A DNA stretch of 64,000 nt from Rubrobacter xylanophilus DSM 9941. GTDB taxonomy: Bacteria > Actinomycetota > Rubrobacteria > Rubrobacterales > Rubrobacteraceae. The notes under the pieces are model-generated. The model was not told where the DNA came from, made no database searches, and saw only the letters and a program-made list of their open reading frames with translations. The position numbers were made by a program, and so were the translations under genes. The stretch spans positions 1,054,001 to 1,118,000 of the forward strand of contig NC_008148.1 in NCBI RefSeq assembly GCF_000014185.1, given 5' to 3'. Of this stretch, positions 40,633 through 50,856 are shown piece by piece (position 1 is the first letter of the stretch; every line of letters starts with the position of its first letter).

Positions 40633-41769
40633 TCAGACGGCGGTCTCGGCGCGGTTGCGCCCGCCGGCCTTCGCGCGGTAGAGGCCCTCGTCGGCCCGCC
40701 GGAGCAGATCCTCGGGGCTGTCGTCCGGCCTGCAGGAGGCGACGCCGAAGCTCGCGGTGAGCGGGGGGCGCCCCGGCGGCCGGTCGAGGGCTATGGCCTC
40801 GCGCAGGCGCTCCGCCAGGTGCCGGGCCTGGTCCAGGTCCGTCTCCGGGGCGAGCACGATGAACTCCTCGCCGCCCCAGCGGCCGAGGTGGTCGGAGGCG
40901 CGCAGCGCGGCGCGTGCGGTGTGGGCCACCCGGCGCAGGGCGGCGTCCCCCTGGTTGTGGCCGTAGGTGTCGTTGAGGAGCTTGAAGCGGTCGAGGTCGA
41001 AGAGGATCACGGAGAGCGGCTTGCCGTAGCGCCGGGCGGCCTCCATCTCCCGGCGCAGGGCGGCGTAGAGGCTGCGCCGGTTGGAGATGCCGGTGAGGGG
41101 GTCGGTGTGCGCCAGGCGGTGCATCGCCTCGGCGAGGGTCCGCTGGCGGGCGAGCTGGGACTTCACGTAGGAGGTGGCGTAGACCAGGGCTATGACGGCG
41201 GCGAGAAAGGCGCTCTGCTGGGCGATCCAGGCCGTCTGGTCGAGGGTTATGCGGTGGCCGCTCTCCTCCACCAGAGCCCCGGCGCCCACCAGCGCCGTGG
41301 CCGTTCCGAAGAGCCCCAGGGAGAGCCTGAGGGCGGTTTGGGTGTCGAAGATGAGCTGGGCGATGATGCAGAGGATGGCCAGCATCGGGTAGGTGGTCTC
41401 GGTGAGGGAGGCCTGGTCCATGTTCCAGCCGGTGCCGGCGAAGATCCGGAAGGCCAGCTGCCCCAGGACGAAGGCGGAGATGGCGGCGAAGACCGCCCGC
41501 TCGAGCCGCCAGAGCGGGACCCTGCGGCTCCAGAGGGCCCACATGCACCACAGGCAGAACGCGGCGAGCACCGGCAGCCCGACGCGCAGGAAGAGCTCCC
41601 CGGGGCGGGCGGTGGCCCAGAGCAGCGGTATGGGGGGGAGGCCGACCACGAGGGAGGCCAGGTACACCCGCCGCTTGATGTCCTCGAGCGGGTCGTGCCC
41701 GGGGGCCGCCCTGCGGTCCGCGGCGGGGTCTCCGTTCCTGCTAGGCGTGTGGGTCTTCTCTGCCTCCAT
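40633..41769 (-). CDS. Membrane diguanylate cyclase (GGDEF)
   Basis: A 378-residue protein. About six membrane helices occupy residues 35-205, and a GGDEF domain fills the C-terminus. The substrate-site sequence is HTDPLTGISNRRSL, the metal and signature loop RWGGEEFIVLAPETD (GGEEF, active form) and the end motif RADEGLYRAKAGGRN. No obvious RxxD inhibitory site precedes GGEEF (the spot reads RASDHLG, which may serve as one). It makes c-di-GMP, and the HD-GYP protein at the left edge could degrade it. ATG at 41769 follows GGAGCGGGG; TATGAT about 30 bases upstream may be its -10 box. Confidence 0.9.
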   Translation of the reverse strand: MEAEKTHTPSRNGDPAADRRAAPGHDPLEDIKRRVYLASLVVGLPPIPLLWATARPGELFLRVGLPVLAAFCLWCMWALWSRRVPLWRLERAVFAAISAFVLGQLAFRIFAGTGWNMDQASLTETTYPMLAILCIIAQLIFDTQTALRLSLGLFGTATALVGAGALVEESGHRITLDQTAWIAQQSAFLAAVIALVYATSYVKSQLARQRTLAEAMHRLAHTDPLTGISNRRSLYAALRREMEAARRYGKPLSVILFDLDRFKLLNDTYGHNQGDAALRRVAHTARAALRASDHLGRWGGEEFIVLAPETDLDQARHLAERLREAIALDRPPGRPPLTASFGVASCRPDDSPEDLLRRADEGLYRAKAGGRNRAETAV

Positions 41770-41855
41770 CCCCGCTCCGTGTAGGGCGGATACATCATAT
41801 GGTGTCCGCGGGCGGGGCACATCCCTCATTTGGACTATTTTGGGTCGTGCCGGCC

Positions 41856-42881
41856 TCAGGGAAGGACCCGGATCCCCTCCCCGGCGGTGACCTCCCCGAT
41901 CACGGCCGCCTCCTTTATGCCGCGGCGTCTCAGGGCGGCGAGGAGGTCTCCGGCGCGCCCGGCGGGGAGGGAGATCAGGAGCCCTCCGCTCGTCTGGGGG
42001 TCGTAGAGCGGGAGCATCGCGGTCTCGTCCACGCCCTCCGGAAGGACCGCGCCCCGCAGGTACTCCCGGTTGCTCTTGAGGCCGCCGGGGTAGCAGCCCT
42101 CGGCGGCGAGGCGCTGCGCCCTCTCCCACACCGGCACATCACCGCGGCGCACCACGGCGCCGGCCCGGCTGGCGCGCAGCATCTCCGAGAGGTGGCCCAG
42201 CAGGCCATAGCCGGTGACGTCGGTGGCCGCCGAGGGGCCGGCCTCGAGCATAGCGTCGCGCGCGGCCCGGTTGAGCGTCGCGGCGGCCTCCACGGCGGCC
42301 CCTATCTCCTCCTCCGCCAGGAGGTCCCTCTTGAGGGCCGTGGTGAGGATGCCGAAGCCCAGGGGCTTGGTGAGGACGAGGGCGTCGCCCGGCGCGGCCC
42401 CGGCGTTGCGGACGAGCCGCTCCCGGGTCACGAAGCCGGTGACCGCGAGGCCGTACTTCGGCTCCCGGTCGTCCACGGAGTGCCCGCCGCACAGCCGGGC
42501 GCCGGACTCCTCTATCTTGGAGAGCCCGCCGGCGAGGATCTCGCGCAGCACCCCCAGGTCCAGCGAGCAGGGGAAACCGACGAGGTTCATCGCGGTGAGC
42601 GGCTCGCCGCCCATGGCGTAGATGTCCGAGAGGGCGTTGGCCGCCGCTATCTGGCCGAAGCGGTAGGGGTCGTCCACGATGGGGGGGAAGAAGTCCGCCG
42701 ACTGCAGGAGCAGCCCGCCCCCGAACGGCACGTAGCCCGCGTCGTCGCGGGTGTCGATGCCGCTCCCCTCGGGGGTCTCGAGCCCAAGGAGCGCCTGCTC
42801 CAGGTCCCCTGGAGCGAACTTGGACGCTCAACCGGCCTTGGTCGAGTACTTGGTGAGCCTTATGCGGGTCCTGTCGTCCAT
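41856..42881 (-). CDS. selD: Selenide, water dikinase SelD, a selenoprotein with UGA-encoded Sec18
   Basis: SelD makes selenophosphate from selenide and ATP, the selenium donor for selenocysteine and selenouridine. From ATG 42881 the frame reads MDDRTRIRLTKYSTKAG, then TGA at 42828-42830, then ASKFAPGDLEQ and a complete SelD of 341 residues: DTRDDAGYVPF, ALSDIYAMGGEPLTAMN, GGHSVDDREPKYGLAVTG, TDVTGYGLLGHLSEM and DPQTSGGLL. The UGA falls exactly where E. coli SelD has catalytic Cys17 (YSHGAGCGCK), so it encodes selenocysteine. A SECIS-type hairpin begins 12 bases after it. Lys21 matches catalytic Lys20. GAGAGAGG precedes the start. Standard translation would truncate or mis-start this gene at 42731. 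Confidence 0.93.
42797..42815 (-). promoter_or_regulatory. Bacterial SECIS element in selD
   Basis: On the minus strand, GCTCCAGG and CCTGGAGC form a perfect eight-base-pair stem closed by the loop GGA. It starts 12 bases after the UGA, and the loop is 20-23 bases downstream, within the range for bacterial SECIS hairpins bound by SelB. Confidence 0.8.
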
Positions 42882-42945
42882 CGCCTCTCTCTGAGTATAT
42901 ATCCTTGCGGGTGGCGTGCCGGTGCAGAGCGGAGGCTGTAGAGTC

Positions 42946-43557
42946 ATGGGCGTGGGACGGGGTTCCAGAAGAGCGGAGCGCTTCGTCGCGGCGCTGCGCA
43001 GAAGGCCGGTGATCCCCGCCGTCCGGGGGCCGGAGGGTGCGCTCGAGCGCGCCCTCTCGGGGGATCACGCGGCGATCTTCATCCTCGGCGGGGATCTCTT
43101 CCGGGCGCTGGGGCTCGTCTCCGGCCGCGGGCGGCGTCCCGTGGTGTGCGTCAACGTGGACACCGTCGGCGGCATCGCCGCCGACCAGAGCGGCGTGCGG
43201 TTCCTCGCGGGGAGGGTGGAGGGGATCATCTCCACCCACCGGCACATCATCGAGCTCGGCCGGAGCGCCGGCCTCATAACCATCCAGCGCCTCTTCGCCA
43301 TAGACTCCGGCGCCGTGGACCGCGGGCTCAAGCTCATCCGCCGCGCCGCCCCGGACTGCGTGGAGATCCTTCCCGGCCTCGCCTACCCGGAGATAGCGGA
43401 CGAGTACCGCCGGGCGCTCTCCCAGCCGGCGCTGGCCGGCGGCCTGGTCCGGGATGCGAGAACACTCCGGGCCATCCTCGCCGCGGGGGCCACCGCCGTC
43501 TCCACCAGCGACCCCTCCCTCTGGGGGGAGCTTGACTCGGCGCCCGGCACCCGGTAA
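42946..43557 (+). CDS. glpP: Glycerol uptake operon antiterminator GlpP
   Basis: A 203-residue TIM-barrel-like RNA-binding protein of the GlpP family. In Bacillus it binds glycerol-3-phosphate and lets transcription pass a leader terminator. Family blocks are visible: PVIPAVRGPEGALERALSGD, IFILGGDLFRA, VNVDTVGGIAADQSGVRFLA, GIISTHRHIIELGRSAGLIT, QRLFAIDSGAVDRGLKLI and the ALAGGLVRDARTLRAILAAG end. ATG at 42946 follows GGAGG. It stands immediately before glpK, and a promoter plus leader hairpin lie between the two genes, matching its role. GlpP is mainly known from Firmicutes. Confidence 0.92.
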   Translation: MGVGRGSRRAERFVAALRRRPVIPAVRGPEGALERALSGDHAAIFILGGDLFRALGLVSGRGRRPVVCVNVDTVGGIAADQSGVRFLAGRVEGIISTHRHIIELGRSAGLITIQRLFAIDSGAVDRGLKLIRRAAPDCVEILPGLAYPEIADEYRRALSQPALAGGLVRDARTLRAILAAGATAVSTSDPSLWGELDSAPGTR

Positions 43558-43560
43558 AGT
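43532..43560 (+). promoter_or_regulatory. Promoter of the glpK operon, within the end of glpP
   Basis: TTGACT (43532-43537), 17-base spacer and TAAAGT (43555-43560). The start point would be near 43567, leaving a leader of about 195 bases before glpK. Confidence 0.7.
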
Positions 43561-43608
43561 TCGAAAAACACAAAGCAATGTGCGTTGCGGAGGCGTAGAG
43601 ATCAGAGA

Positions 43609-43671
43609 GAGCCCCGCACGGAATCCGCCGCCGGGTTCTGCCCGGGCCTTTGGGTTTCGTGCGGGGCTCTT
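43609..43671 (+). terminator. glp leader hairpin, candidate GlpP-controlled terminator/antiterminator
   Basis: AGAGCCCCGCACG (43609-43621) pairs perfectly with CGTGCGGGGCTCT (43659-43671). The loop can form other hairpins, GAATCC/GGGTTC (43622-43639) or CCGGG/CCCGG (43632-43646). The stem is followed by TTCCCTT rather than a clean T-tract, so as a terminator it is weak by sequence. Its place after the glp promoter and next to glpP makes it the probable GlpP target. Confidence 0.65.
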
Positions 43672-43719
43672 CCCTTGGAGGAGGTGGTGGCGGGGTTCTT
43701 TGGCGGCGGATCCGGATGA

Positions 43720-46268
<2,549 letters not shown>

Positions 46269-46293
46269 GAGAGCGGGAAGGGAGGAGGTCGAG

Positions 46294-47037
46294 TTGGAGA
46301 GCTACATCGCCGAGTTCATCGGCACCATGGTCCTGATCCTCTTCGGCGACGGGGTGGTGGCCGCCGTGCTGCTCAGGGCCTCCAAGGCCGAGAACTCGGG
46401 CTGGATCGTGATCACCTTCGGCTGGGGAATGGCGGTCGCCATGGCGGTCTACGCCGTGGGCTGGGTGAGCGGGGCGCACATCAACCCCGCGGTCACCGTA
46501 GCCCTTGCCGTGGTGGGCCAGTTCGACTGGGCGCAGGTCCCCGGCTACATCATCGCCCAGTTCCTCGGGGCCTTCGTGGGGGCGGTGCTCGTGTGGCTGG
46601 CCTACCTCAACCACTGGGAGGGCACGGCCGACCCGGTGCTCAAGCGCGGCGTCTTCTGCACCATACCCCAGATCCGCAACACCCCGGCGAACTTCGTCAC
46701 CGAGGTGATCGGCACCGCCGCCCTGCTGTTCGGCATCCTGGCCATCCTGGGCAGCGGCGCCCAGATACAGGGCGGGCAGTCCGAGCTGTTCACCGCCGGG
46801 CTCTTCCCGCTGCTGGTGGGGCTTCTGGTCTTCGCCATCGGGCTCTCGCTCGGCGGCCCCACCGGGTACGCCATCAACCCGGCGCGCGACCTCGGGCCGC
46901 GCGTGGCCCACGCCGTCCTGCCCATCCCCGGCAAGGGCGACTCGGACTGGTCGTACAGCTGGATCCCGGTGGTCGCCCCTCTCGTGGGGGGGATCATCGG
47001 CGCGGTGCTCTACACGGTGCTTGGTTTCGGGGACTAG
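46294..47037 (+). CDS. glpF: Glycerol facilitator/aquaporin GlpF
   Basis: A 247-residue MIP-family channel with six membrane helices and two half-helices. Both NPA boxes are present, GAHINPAVTVAL and GYAINPARDLGPR, the latter with the Asp after NPAR that marks glycerol facilitators. It permits glycerol entry. TTG at 46294 is the start, behind the strong GGAGGAGGT site. It sits in the glp operon between dhaK and a small unknown gene. Confidence 0.95.
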   Translation: MESYIAEFIGTMVLILFGDGVVAAVLLRASKAENSGWIVITFGWGMAVAMAVYAVGWVSGAHINPAVTVALAVVGQFDWAQVPGYIIAQFLGAFVGAVLVWLAYLNHWEGTADPVLKRGVFCTIPQIRNTPANFVTEVIGTAALLFGILAILGSGAQIQGGQSELFTAGLFPLLVGLLVFAIGLSLGGPTGYAINPARDLGPRVAHAVLPIPGKGDSDWSYSWIPVVAPLVGGIIGAVLYTVLGFGD

Positions 47038-47108
47038 GAGGAGTCCGCGGCGCGGCATCCGGGTAAGGAGAGACCCGGGAGCCGCCCGCGAGGAGCTGGA
47101 GGAGGATC

Positions 47109-47327
47109 ATGAGCGAAGAGAGAGACGCGGCCCGGCAGGAGGGGCCCACGCCCGAGCGCTACTACGCCCAGATCGTCCCCGGGGACGGCGGGGTGAGCGT
47201 GGCCCGGCTGCAGGAGGCGATGAACGAGGGCGCCCGGCGGAGCTGGCGGCTCGTCGGGGTGGTGAACGAGCCGGCGGGCGAGGGCATCATCCTGGTCTGG
47301 GACCAGCAGGGCTTTATATCCGGGTAG
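47109..47327 (+). CDS. Small DUF4177-like protein in the glp operon
   Basis: A 72-residue protein. The middle and end, ARLQEAMNEGARRSWRLVGV followed by EGIILVWDQQGF, resemble DUF4177, a small domain with a W-x-L-V/x-G-V strand; the match is by eye. The N-terminal 25 residues are hydrophilic. GGAGGATC precedes the ATG. It lies between glpF and dhaL in the operon, so it may act in glycerol or dihydroxyacetone use, but no function is known. Confidence 0.65.
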   Translation: MSEERDAARQEGPTPERYYAQIVPGDGGVSVARLQEAMNEGARRSWRLVGVVNEPAGEGIILVWDQQGFISG

Positions 47328-47348
47328 GTCCCCGGCGGAGAGGAGAAG

Positions 47349-47975
47349 GTGGACGCTACGGAGAAGACGCTTGAGGCGGTGCGCGCGATGGCCGCCGCGA
47401 TGGAGGAGCGCCGCGTCGAGCTGACCCAGCTCGACGCGGCCATCGGCGACGGGGACCACGGCACCAACATGCACCGGGGCTTTCGGGCCGCGCTGGAGCG
47501 CCTGCAGGCCTCTCCCCCCGGCACCCCTTCGGAGGTCCTGAAGGCGGTCTCGATGGCGCTGGTGAGCAGGGTGGGCGGCGCGGCGGGGCCGCTCTACGGG
47601 ACGGCTTTTCTCAGGGCCTCCTCGGCGCTCTCCGGCCGGGAGGAGCCCTCCGCGGCCGACGTCGCCGCTGCGCTCGAGGCGGCGCTCGCCGGCGTGAAGC
47701 AGCGGGGCAGGGCCGAGGTCGGGGACAAGACCATGGTCGACGCCCTGGAGCCCGCCGTGCGGGCGGCGAGGCAGGCCGAGGGCAAGGGGGTCGCGGCGAT
47801 GCTCCGCGCGGCCGCGGAGGCCGCCGGGGAGGGGGCCGAGGCCACCGTCCCGCTCACCGCCAGAAAGGGCCGGGCGAGCTACCTCGGGGCGCGCGCGGCC
47901 GGCCACAAGGACCCCGGCGCCGCCTCCACCGCCTACCTGCTCGCGGCCGCCGCGCGCGCCGTGGAGGGCTCTTGA
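47349..47975 (+). CDS. dhaL: Dihydroxyacetone kinase subunit DhaL
   Basis: A 208-residue ADP-binding subunit of the PTS-dependent dihydroxyacetone kinase. Mg-ADP-binding aspartates Asp29, Asp34 and Asp36 lie in QLDAAIGDGDHGTNM, and the lid and nucleotide contacts are in RVGGAAGPLYGTAFL, VGDKTMVDALEPAV and TARKGRASYLGARAAGHKDP. GTG at 47349 follows AGGAGAA. dhaM starts one base after the stop. The three dha subunits share the glp operon. Confidence 0.95.
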   Translation: MDATEKTLEAVRAMAAAMEERRVELTQLDAAIGDGDHGTNMHRGFRAALERLQASPPGTPSEVLKAVSMALVSRVGGAAGPLYGTAFLRASSALSGREEPSAADVAAALEAALAGVKQRGRAEVGDKTMVDALEPAVRAARQAEGKGVAAMLRAAAEAAGEGAEATVPLTARKGRASYLGARAAGHKDPGAASTAYLLAAAARAVEGS

Positions 47976-47976
47976 G

Positions 47977-48372
47977 GTGGTGGGGCTCGTGCTGGTCTCC
48001 CACAGCGAGAAGGTGGCCCGCGGCACCGCCGAGATGGTGGTGCAGATGGCGGGGGAGGTGGAGGCCATCCCCGTGGGCGGCGACCCGGAGGGCGGCCTGG
48101 GGACGAACCCCGACCGGATAAGGGAGGCCCTGGAGAGTGCCCGCTCCGACGAGCTGCTGGTCTTCATGGACGTGGGGAGCGCTGTCCTCGCGGTGGAGTC
48201 GGTCGTCGAGGGTTTGGCGGAGGAGCTGCGGTCGCGCGTGAGGCTCGTGGACGCCCCGTTCGTCGAGGGGGCCTTCGCCGCCGGGGTGCTCGCCTCGACC
48301 GGCGCCGGGGCCGGGGAGTGCGTGGAGGCCGCGCTGGAGGCCCGCACCGAGCCCAAGCTGCACGGCGGGTGA
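47977..48372 (+). CDS. dhaM: PTS phosphoryl carrier subunit DhaM (EIIA domain only)
   Basis: A 131-residue mannose-type EIIA protein. Phosphorylated His9 lies in LVLVSHSEKVARGTAEMV. It passes phosphate from HPr to the ADP bound to DhaL. Unlike E. coli DhaM it has no fused HPr or EI domains, as in Gram-positive bacteria, so general PTS proteins must be encoded elsewhere. GTG at 47977 or 47980 is the start, one base after the dhaL stop. Confidence 0.92.
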   Translation: MVGLVLVSHSEKVARGTAEMVVQMAGEVEAIPVGGDPEGGLGTNPDRIREALESARSDELLVFMDVGSAVLAVESVVEGLAEELRSRVRLVDAPFVEGAFAAGVLASTGAGAGECVEAALEARTEPKLHGG

Positions 48373-48484
48373 GGCTCGCGGTGTCGGAGGGTTTACAGAT
48401 GGCATGCCGGAGCGGGGTTAGGACGGCGGCAGAGGAGAGACGGGCGTACACGCCGCAGCGCAGCCAACCGGAGGAGGCAGGACC

Positions 48485-50155
48485 GTGAGCCGCAGCATAC
48501 CGCGGGATATACGACAGTACCCCTTCGACCTCATCGTCATCGGGGCCGGGATAAACGGCGCGGGGATAGCCCGGGACGCCGCGATGCGCGGCCTGAGGGT
48601 GCTGCTGCTGGACAAGGGCGACATCTCCGACGGGACCACCCAGTGGTCCACCCGCCTCATCCACGGCGGCCTGAGGTACCTGGAGTACTACGAGTTCGGG
48701 CTGGTGCGGGAGTCGCTGAGGGAGCGGGAGATCCTGCTCCACATCGCCCCGCACCTGGTCAGGCCCCTGGGCTTCCTCGTCCCCGTCTACGAGCGCTCCA
48801 AGAGGGGGCCCCGCACGATCCGGCTCGGCATGATCGCCTACGACCTCCTCTCCTTCGACAAGAGCCTGGAGAACCACCGCATGTTCTCGGCCCGGGAGGC
48901 CCTGGAGCGCGAGCCGGGCCTGAACCCGGAGGGCCTGCTGGGCGCGGCCTTCTACTACGACGCCCAGGCCGAGTACGCCGAGCGGCTGGCGGTGGAGAAC
49001 GCGCTCTCCGCCGCGCGGCACGGGGCGGTGGTCCTCACCTACGCCAGGGTCGAGCGCCTGCTGCAGGAGGGGGGCAGCGTCGTGGGGGTGGAGTTCGCCG
49101 ACCTGCTCGGCGGCGGGCGCCACACCGCTCGCGCCCCCGTGACCGTCAACGTGGCCGGCCCGTGGGTGGACGAGGTGCTCAGGGGCGGCGGGTACGGCGG
49201 GCCGCGCCTGATCGGGGGGACCAAGGGCAGCCACATCGTCGTCGACCCCTTCCCCGGGGCCCCGCGCGAGGAGGCCCTCTACGTCGAGGCCAGGCGCGAC
49301 GGCCGCCCGTACTTCATCGTCCCGTGGAACGGCCGCTACCTCATCGGGACCACCGACCTGCGCTACGAGGGGGACCTCGACCACGTCGAGGCCACCGAGG
49401 AGGAGATAGAGTACCTCCTCGACGAGACGAACCACGTCATCCCCGGCGCGAACCTCTCCCGCGAGGACGTCCTGTTCACCTACTCCGGCGTGAGGCCCCT
49501 CCCCTACCAGCCCGAGGGGGAGGCCGGCTCCATCACCCGCCGCCACATCATCCACGACCACGCCCGCGACGAGCGGCCCACGGGCGGCCTGGTCTCGATC
49601 GTCGGCGGGAAGCTCACCACCTACCGGAATTTGGCCCGCCAGACGGTGAACCTCGTCTACGAGAAGCTGCGCCTCCCCGACCCCGGCTGCCGCACGGACC
49701 GCATCCCCCTCCCCGGGGGGCTCGCCGACGACTTCGCCGCCTTCGCCGCGGACTTCAAGGCCACGAGCGGGCTCTCCGAGGAGCTGGCCGGGCGCCTGCT
49801 CCGGGTCTACGGGACCCGGGCCCCCGAGGTGCTGGAGTGCGCCGGGGACGACGCCTCCCTCAGGATGCCGCTCTCCTCCCGCGCCAGCCTGCCCACCGGC
49901 CTCATCGGGGCCGAGGTCGTCTACGCCTTCCGGCGGGAGATGGCCCAGACCCTCGCCGACGTCCTGCTGCGCCGCTCCATGGCCGGTATGGGCCCCCGGG
50001 TCGCCCTCGACGTGGACGAGGCCGCCGCAGAGGTCGCGAGAAAGCACCTCGGCTGGTCGGAGGAGCGGGCCGCAGAGGAGGTGCGCCGCTACCGCGAGTT
50101 CGTCCGGCGCTACCACCCGAAGGACTTCAGGCGCCGCAAGGCGGTGAACGTCTGA
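48485..50155 (+). CDS. glpD: Aerobic glycerol-3-phosphate dehydrogenase GlpD
   Basis: A 556-residue membrane-associated FAD enzyme that oxidises glycerol-3-phosphate to dihydroxyacetone phosphate and feeds electrons to quinone. The FAD dinucleotide loop is FDLIVIGAGINGAGIARDAA, followed by GTTQWSTRLIHGGLRYLEYYEFGLVRESL-type residues (LIHGGLRYLE), VSIVGGKLTTYR and the C-terminal domain with EVVYAFRREMAQTLADVLLRR. GGAGG lies before the GTG at 48485. It closes the glp operon, 112 bases after dhaM; the gap contains no clear terminator. Confidence 0.96.
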   Translation: MSRSIPRDIRQYPFDLIVIGAGINGAGIARDAAMRGLRVLLLDKGDISDGTTQWSTRLIHGGLRYLEYYEFGLVRESLREREILLHIAPHLVRPLGFLVPVYERSKRGPRTIRLGMIAYDLLSFDKSLENHRMFSAREALEREPGLNPEGLLGAAFYYDAQAEYAERLAVENALSAARHGAVVLTYARVERLLQEGGSVVGVEFADLLGGGRHTARAPVTVNVAGPWVDEVLRGGGYGGPRLIGGTKGSHIVVDPFPGAPREEALYVEARRDGRPYFIVPWNGRYLIGTTDLRYEGDLDHVEATEEEIEYLLDETNHVIPGANLSREDVLFTYSGVRPLPYQPEGEAGSITRRHIIHDHARDERPTGGLVSIVGGKLTTYRNLARQTVNLVYEKLRLPDPGCRTDRIPLPGGLADDFAAFAADFKATSGLSEELAGRLLRVYGTRAPEVLECAGDDASLRMPLSSRASLPTGLIGAEVVYAFRREMAQTLADVLLRRSMAGMGPRVALDVDEAAAEVARKHLGWSEERAAEEVRRYREFVRRYHPKDFRRRKAVNV

Positions 50156-50200
50156 GCTTTCAATAATAGTTCTTGGTTGTAGTTTAATGCGGGGGGCTGC

Positions 50201-50217
50201 GGGGTAGTAACTACCCC
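50201..50217. promoter_or_regulatory. G/C-tract palindrome upstream of the ferritin-like gene, candidate operator
   Basis: GGGGTAGTAACTACCCC, a perfect eight-base inverted repeat around a central A, ten bases upstream of the -35 box. No T-tract follows, so it is more likely a regulator site than a terminator for glpD, although it could also act as one. Confidence 0.5.
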
Positions 50218-50226
50218 GGGCGCAAG

Positions 50227-50255
50227 TTGGTGGACCCTCTAGAGTCCTGTAGATA
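50227..50255 (+). promoter_or_regulatory. Promoter of the ferritin-like gene
   Basis: TTGGTG (50227-50232), 17-base spacer and TAGATA (50250-50255). AGGAGG follows just downstream. Confidence 0.65.
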
Positions 50256-50274
50256 AGAGGAGGTTTTGCGAGCC

Positions 50275-50784
50275 ATGGAGACCGAGCGCAGAGGCGAGGG
50301 GATACTCTCCAGGGACATGACCGAGAAGCGCGAGCAGATCATAGAGCTTCTGAAGAAGGCCTACTGGATGGAGATCGAGACGGTGATGAACTACGTCACC
50401 AACTCGGTCAACCCGGACGGCGTGCGCGCCCAGGAGATCAAAGAGGCGCTTGAGGAGGACATCCAGGAGGAGCTCGGGCACGCCCAGCAGTTCGCCCAGA
50501 GGATCAAGGAGCTCTACGGCGTGGTGCCGGGCTCTATGGAGTTCAAGGCCGAGCAGGCGTTCATGCAGCCGCCGGAGGAGCAGACCGACGTGGTCCACAT
50601 CATCCGGGGGGTCATCGCCGCGGAGACCTCGGCCATCGAGCACTACACCAGGATCATCGAGGAGACCGAGGGCGCGGACCCGGTCACCCAGGACATGGTC
50701 ATAGACATCCTGCGCGACGAGCAGGGGCACAGGCGCCTCTTCGAGGGCTTTCTGCGCGAGTACGAGGCCGAGGGGCTGGCCTAG
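50275..50784 (+). CDS. Ferritin-like diiron protein
   Basis: A 169-residue four-helix bundle protein. Diiron ligands occur in helices: Glu in KAYWMEIETVMNY, E-x-x-H in EEDIQEELGHAQQF, Glu in RGVIAAETSAIEHY and E/D-x-x-H in IDILRDEQGHRRLFEGF. This layout suits ferritin-like iron storage or a Dps/bacterioferritin-related role in iron and peroxide handling. ATG at 50275 follows AGGAGG at a slightly long spacing of 11. It is monocistronic, with its own promoter and a strong terminator. Confidence 0.85.
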   Translation: METERRGEGILSRDMTEKREQIIELLKKAYWMEIETVMNYVTNSVNPDGVRAQEIKEALEEDIQEELGHAQQFAQRIKELYGVVPGSMEFKAEQAFMQPPEEQTDVVHIIRGVIAAETSAIEHYTRIIEETEGADPVTQDMVIDILRDEQGHRRLFEGFLREYEAEGLA

Positions 50785-50807
50785 GGCGGCCCGGAGGCGC
50801 GGGTTTC

Positions 50808-50840
50808 GAGGGGCCGCCCGGCGGGCGGCCCCTCTTTTTT
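50808..50840 (+). terminator. Rho-independent terminator after the ferritin-like gene
   Basis: GAGGGGCCGCCC (50808-50819) and GGGCGGCCCCTC (50823-50834) form a perfect 12-base-pair stem with a three-base loop, followed at once by TTTTTT (50835-50840). It is the clearest intrinsic terminator in the window. Confidence 0.93.
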
Positions 50841-50844
50841 GCGC

Positions 50845-50850
50845 TATCTT
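50845..50850 (+). promoter_or_regulatory. -10 box of the luciferase-like gene (leaderless)
   Basis: TATCTT, six bases before the GTG at 50857, directly after the ferritin terminator. Confidence 0.55.
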
Positions 50851-50856
50851 TTCCCC

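Noticed and set aside
42139-42881. selD as a pseudogene broken by a stop codon
   Set aside because: The single TGA falls exactly on the catalytic Cys position, the rest of the gene is intact, and a SECIS-type hairpin follows. Selenocysteine explains all three.
50201-50217. The GGGGTAGTAACTACCCC palindrome as a glpD terminator
   Set aside because: No T-tract follows and the stem is short. It is listed as a candidate operator, though a terminator role is not fully excluded.
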